Positions 7,283 to 9,309 of a DNA stretch of 9,309 nucleotides are shown here, piece by piece. Made by a program: the position numbers and the translations under genes. The notes under the pieces were generated by a model that was not told the origin of the DNA, made no database searches, and worked only from the letters and a program-made list of their open reading frames with translations. The stretch's first letter is position 1. Each line of letters starts with the position of its first letter. Origin of the DNA: an uncultured Coriobacteriaceae bacterium. Its GTDB lineage: Bacteria > Actinomycetota > Coriobacteriia > Coriobacteriales > QAMH01. The stretch is taken from positions 1 through 9,309 of the forward strand of contig USOR01000028.1 of NCBI GenBank assembly GCA_900556425.1, read 5' to 3'.

Positions 7283-8422
7283 TTATGCGATGCCCAGAAT
7301 CCTGTTTGCCGCGTAAATGCCGGAGATGGCTGCCGGTTCGACCCCAAGCCCGTTCACATCGCAAGCGATGTAGCAATTGTCGTCCCAATCTTGCCTGAGG
7401 ATGCTGTCGCCATACGTGAATAGCGCCTCAGGCCAAACGCGGTACTTGATGACCTCGTATTGGTCAAAATGCTCACCTAGGTCGATTTCATCGCGGCTAA
7501 AGACATTGAAAAGGCCATCATCGCGTTGCGCTATGGCGATCGTGTCAAATTCGTCGCTATAGTAGTGCGCCTTCGCCTCAGCAATTTGCGCGTTCGGGGT
7601 TCCCTTGACGAGGTAGCTCACGAGCTTTGTTGGCTGCCTGATTTCCTCGACGCCCAAGAGGCGCTGCGTTGTGAGGCCGGTGGTGGCGACAACGAGATTC
7701 TCACAGGTGCGCTCAAGGCCGTCGCTTGTCGTGACCTTCCAGCTGCCTTGGATCTTCTCCACACCCGTGACCGTTGCAATCTCGACTTTGCCATCAAGCA
7801 ATGCGATGAACTTGTCTGCATCGAAGGTGAAGTTGAAGAGCTTTATTACGACGCCTTGTGCGACATTGAGAAAGTCGAGCGCGTTAAGTTCGTTGATGCG
7901 GGAGCCCGTGCATGCGTAGGCGAACTTCGATATGAAGTTGTCAGCAATCTTCTGGATGCCGAGTTCCTCGATGAGCGTGCTTGCTTTCATGTGGTAGAAG
8001 CGCTTGATTTTGGGATGGGCATCGAGGGCCTTTGCCGCGGGCATCGTCTCGCAATCTTTCTTATAACGAGAGTACTCAGGGATGAAGTCCTTGTTCATGA
8101 AAGAACGAAACTTCAGAAGCTGGGGCAGGCTCGAGATCATGGTGAGGCTCGTGCCCTTGAACTTCTTCGTTGGCGTGCTGTGCAGCATGAGGCTGCCGAG
8201 CGCGACTTCGAGATATCCATCCTTGTCGACGATTTTGAAGGCATTATCGTAGTTTTCCATGCAAAAGACAGCGCCGAAGTTATTGTGCAGCTCGGGGTCG
8301 TAGCAAACTCGGCCGCCAAGCTCGTCTGTGATGAGCAGCACGTCGCGGCCATTGTCCTTGAGCTTGCGTGCGCAGCTCATGCCGGCGATGCCGCCGCCCA
8401 CCACTATGGTTTCTGCATCCAT
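7283..8422 (-). CDS. FAD-dependent oxidoreductase, desaturase/amine-oxidase-like
   Basis: About 379 residues. The N terminus carries a Rossmann dinucleotide fold, VVGGGIAGMSCARKL (7-21), followed by LGGRV (35-39), the GGR motif of the flavin amine oxidase / phytoene desaturase superfamily. The C-terminal block CYIACDVNGLGVEPAAISG, then YAANRIL, matches the FAD-closing motif of these enzymes, where a substrate helix entry also lies. The usual acidic residue that binds the FAD ribose, seven positions after the second-strand Gly, is Thr32 here, with Asp33 next to it. The size is short for phytoene desaturases (~490-500). The start is ambiguous: GGGGAGG (8429-8435) favours ATG 8422 (6-nt gap) or 8425 over ATG 8437, whose codons would include the ribosome binding site. 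It is the first gene of the minus-strand run. The likely reaction is oxidation or reduction of a C-C or C-N bond in a hydrophobic substrate; the substrate is unknown. Confidence 0.85.
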   Translation of the reverse strand: MDAETIVVGGGIAGMSCARKLKDNGRDVLLITDELGGRVCYDPELHNNFGAVFCMENYDNAFKIVDKDGYLEVALGSLMLHSTPTKKFKGTSLTMISSLPQLLKFRSFMNKDFIPEYSRYKKDCETMPAAKALDAHPKIKRFYHMKASTLIEELGIQKIADNFISKFAYACTGSRINELNALDFLNVAQGVVIKLFNFTFDADKFIALLDGKVEIATVTGVEKIQGSWKVTTSDGLERTCENLVVATTGLTTQRLLGVEEIRQPTKLVSYLVKGTPNAQIAEAKAHYYSDEFDTIAIAQRDDGLFNVFSRDEIDLGEHFDQYEVIKYRVWPEALFTYGDSILRQDWDDNCYIACDVNGLGVEPAAISGIYAANRILGIA

Positions 8423-8473
8423 CATTTTCCTCCCCATCGTGCTTCCAAGATGGGGAACATCCTACGCGCGCCT

Positions 8474-8504
8474 GATATGTCGAATAGACAAACGAGGGCA
8501 TATC
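8474..8504. promoter_or_regulatory. Operator-like inverted repeats in the divergent promoter region
   Basis: GATATG (8474-8479) and CATATC (8499-8504) form perfect 6-nt inverted arms 19 nt apart. Nested with the left arm is a 13-nt near-palindrome, TGTCGAATAGACA (8478-8490), which is symmetric except at its centre and one pair. The site lies between the flavoprotein and the second tetR-like gene, where an autoregulating TetR would bind. The function is inferred from symmetry and place only. Confidence 0.4.
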
Positions 8505-8539
8505 GTCTAGGCGAGGCTTCGCGAACGGCATGATGAGCG

Positions 8540-8548
8540 TGATATACT
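8540..8548 (+). promoter_or_regulatory. Extended -10 promoter candidate for the second tetR-like gene
   Basis: TGATATACT at 8540-8548 is a good extended -10 box (TGn followed by TATACT), about 78 nt before the ATG at 8627. No convincing -35 box sits at 17 nt (CGCGAA there), although TTCGCG lies at a 19-nt spacing; extended -10 promoters can manage without a -35. Confidence 0.4.
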
Positions 8549-8571
8549 CGCTGGGCTCGATTGTTGCGCAA
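8541..8571 (-). promoter_or_regulatory. Candidate promoter of the minus-strand four-gene run
   Basis: On the minus strand TTGCGC (8566-8571) and TATATC (8541-8546) could be -35 and -10 boxes with a long 19-nt spacer. The -10 shares bases with the plus-strand extended -10, so the two promoters would compete. The leader to the flavoprotein start would be about 115 nt and would run across the inverted repeat at 8474-8504. This is a weak call. Confidence 0.2.
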
Positions 8572-8626
8572 AGAGCACGCCAGATGAGGTCTTGGGATTA
8601 GTTCGCACTGAATTGGTGGAGGGCAT

Positions 8627-9214
8627 ATGCCAGACGCAAATCTCACGAAGAAACTCTACTGCGATGCGCTTTTGAGCCTCTGCGAAAGCCGCAAGCTATC
8701 AGATGTCACTGTCACCGCCCTCGTTGCCCAGGCTGGCACTGCCAGACAAACGTTTTACAACCATTTCAATGACGTCAACGATCTCATTGGGTATCTGACG
8801 ACGAACATTCTGGAGACGTACGTACGACCAGCCTATTTCGCGGAGACCGTTTTCGAGGCATATTCGTTTGCTGTCGAGCACAAGGGCTTCTTCTGCCAGC
8901 TGCCCTTTCACGAGGGTCAGAATAACTTTCGCGAGACCTTTATCTCGTTCATGAGAGAGCTCTTGCGTGAGGAGTTCATCGATGAGGACATGGCCGAGGC
9001 GGAGACGCTTTACCGCATCATTGCCATTGACCAGGCGATAATCGGGGTTACCGACACGTTCTTGGAATGGTGTCGCAACCAGATGCAGTGGCCCATCGAA
9101 ATGCTCGTGCGCGTTCAATATGATTCCACGCCCGGCTTCATACGGGAAAGTCAGGTGCTGCCCCCACGCCTGTGCAGGGCGTTGGACGGAGCCCAGCTTC
9201 CAAAAAGAGGCTAG
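8627..9214 (+). CDS. TetR/AcrR-family regulator, divergent from the oxidoreductase run
   Basis: A 195-residue regulator. TVTALVAQAGTARQTFYNHF (28-47) is the helix-turn-helix of a TetR DNA-binding domain. Without gaps, its residues 8-102 match residues 5-99 of the regulator at 4502-5044 at 49 of 95 positions (hand count), including HKGFF (85-89), QLP and GQNNFR (97-102); the C-terminal halves diverge except for a shared [DT]xFLEWC-like stretch. It is therefore a paralogue with a possibly different effector. GGAGG (8619-8623 region) precedes the ATG at 8627 by a few bases. The divergent placement next to the flavoprotein gene is the usual arrangement for a local repressor. The stop is only 20 nt from the convergent uvrA stop. 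Confidence 0.9.
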   Translation: MPDANLTKKLYCDALLSLCESRKLSDVTVTALVAQAGTARQTFYNHFNDVNDLIGYLTTNILETYVRPAYFAETVFEAYSFAVEHKGFFCQLPFHEGQNNFRETFISFMRELLREEFIDEDMAEAETLYRIIAIDQAIIGVTDTFLEWCRNQMQWPIEMLVRVQYDSTPGFIRESQVLPPRLCRALDGAQLPKRG

Positions 9215-9234
9215 CGCGTAGTCGTGCGCCTCCG

Positions 9235-9309
9235 CTAAGCAGGCAGCAGGCCACGCAGGAAGCGCGCGGTGTGGCTCTCCTCGACCTTCGCGACCTTCTC
9301 GGGCGTGCC
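9235..9309 (-). CDS. uvrA: Excinuclease ABC subunit A (UvrA), C-terminal end only
   Basis: The last 24 codons of a minus-strand gene that continues past the right edge. The encoded residues GTPEKVAKVEESHTARF, then LRGLL and PA before TAG, match the typical UvrA C terminus (GTPEEVA...S-x-TG-x-YL). UvrA is the ATPase that finds lesions with UvrB in nucleotide excision repair, and Mfd (left edge) delivers stalled-polymerase sites to it. The fragment is too short to judge the rest of the protein. Most of this piece (9242-9275) is the right-hand copy of the 34-bp direct repeat, so its last codons may derive from the inserted block. Confidence 0.82.
   Translation of the reverse strand, partial: GTPEKVAKVEESHTARFLRGLLPA
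9242..9275 (-). repeat. 34-bp direct repeat, right copy, within uvrA coding end
   Basis: Identical over 34 bases and in the same orientation as 3185-3218. Here the repeat is in-frame coding sequence of uvrA (SHTARFLRGLLP region). The two copies lie 6057 nt apart, start to start, and enclose all six accessory genes. Confidence 0.8.

Larger units (their letters stand above)
3185..9275. mobile_element. Putative ~6-kb genomic island in the 3' end of uvrA
   Basis: The block is bounded by perfect 34-bp direct repeats, one of which is the functional coding end of uvrA and the other a displaced copy of it. Integrative elements commonly enter conserved genes at the 3' end and rebuild the gene with a duplicated terminus; the geometry here matches. 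The six enclosed genes are accessory in character and the ones sampled look lower in GC than mfd. Against this, no integrase, excisionase, transposase or replication gene is visible. It may be a decayed element, one moved by a recombinase encoded elsewhere, or the product of a rare duplication. Confidence 0.42.

Noticed and set aside
7246..7347. 34-residue N-terminal extension of the SRPBCC gene
   Set aside because: It overlaps the flavoprotein 3' end, and a good AAGGAG site precedes the internal ATG at 7245.
7526..8533. 335-codon plus-strand open frame
   Set aside because: It is antisense to the flavoprotein gene, which has clear FAD motifs; no recognisable domain or ribosome binding site.

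Overview
The window looks like chromosome from a moderately GC-rich anaerobic or facultative actinobacterium. My best guess is class Coriobacteriia (the Eggerthella/Olsenella/Collinsella side), from the Mfd sequence style, the ferredoxin-rich accessory genes and a repeat of the 'GTCATCCTGAGCG...GAAGAATCTC' type. This is an impression from the sequence, not a database match.

Layout. Bases 1-2972 (+) are the 3' part of mfd, the transcription-repair coupling factor; its N-terminal ~150 residues lie off the left edge. Bases 9235-9309 (-) are the last 24 codons of uvrA, which runs off the right edge. Between them is a ~6 kb accessory block. A perfect 34-bp direct repeat frames it: one copy (9242-9275) is the coding 3' end of uvrA, and the other (3185-3218) is an orphan copy of the same uvrA 3' end, with its own in-frame stop, about 200 bp beyond mfd. 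The simplest reading is that mfd and uvrA were convergent neighbours and the block was inserted into the uvrA 3' end, duplicating it. No integrase is visible, so the mechanism is inference.

The block holds six genes. A CrtC/AttH-type lipocalin-fold hydratase-like gene (3384-4505, +) meets a four-gene minus-strand run head-on. That run, read from right to left, is an FAD-dependent desaturase/amine-oxidase-like oxidoreductase (7283-8422), a two-helix membrane-anchored SRPBCC ligand-binding protein (6391-7245), a cysteine-rich protein ending in two ferredoxin-type 4Fe-4S motifs (5047-6348) and a TetR-family regulator (4502-5044). A second TetR regulator, paralogous to the first (49 of 95 aligned N-terminal positions identical by hand count), is divergent from the run (8627-9214, +).

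Inference: together these genes resemble a regulated pathway for modifying a hydrophobic small molecule (isoprenoid-, steroid- or polyketide-like). An SRPBCC protein would hold the ligand at the membrane, the Fe-S protein would pass electrons to the flavoprotein, and the CrtC-like protein would hydrate or rearrange the substrate. The substrate cannot be read from the sequence. I do not recognise this exact gene combination as a named system.

Non-coding stretches: 2973-3383 contains a 47-nt-arm inverted repeat (likely a repeat-family hairpin and terminator), the uvrA remnant, and an inverted repeat plus a weak promoter upstream of the hydratase-like gene. 8423-8626 is a divergent promoter region with overlapping promoter candidates and an operator-like inverted repeat.
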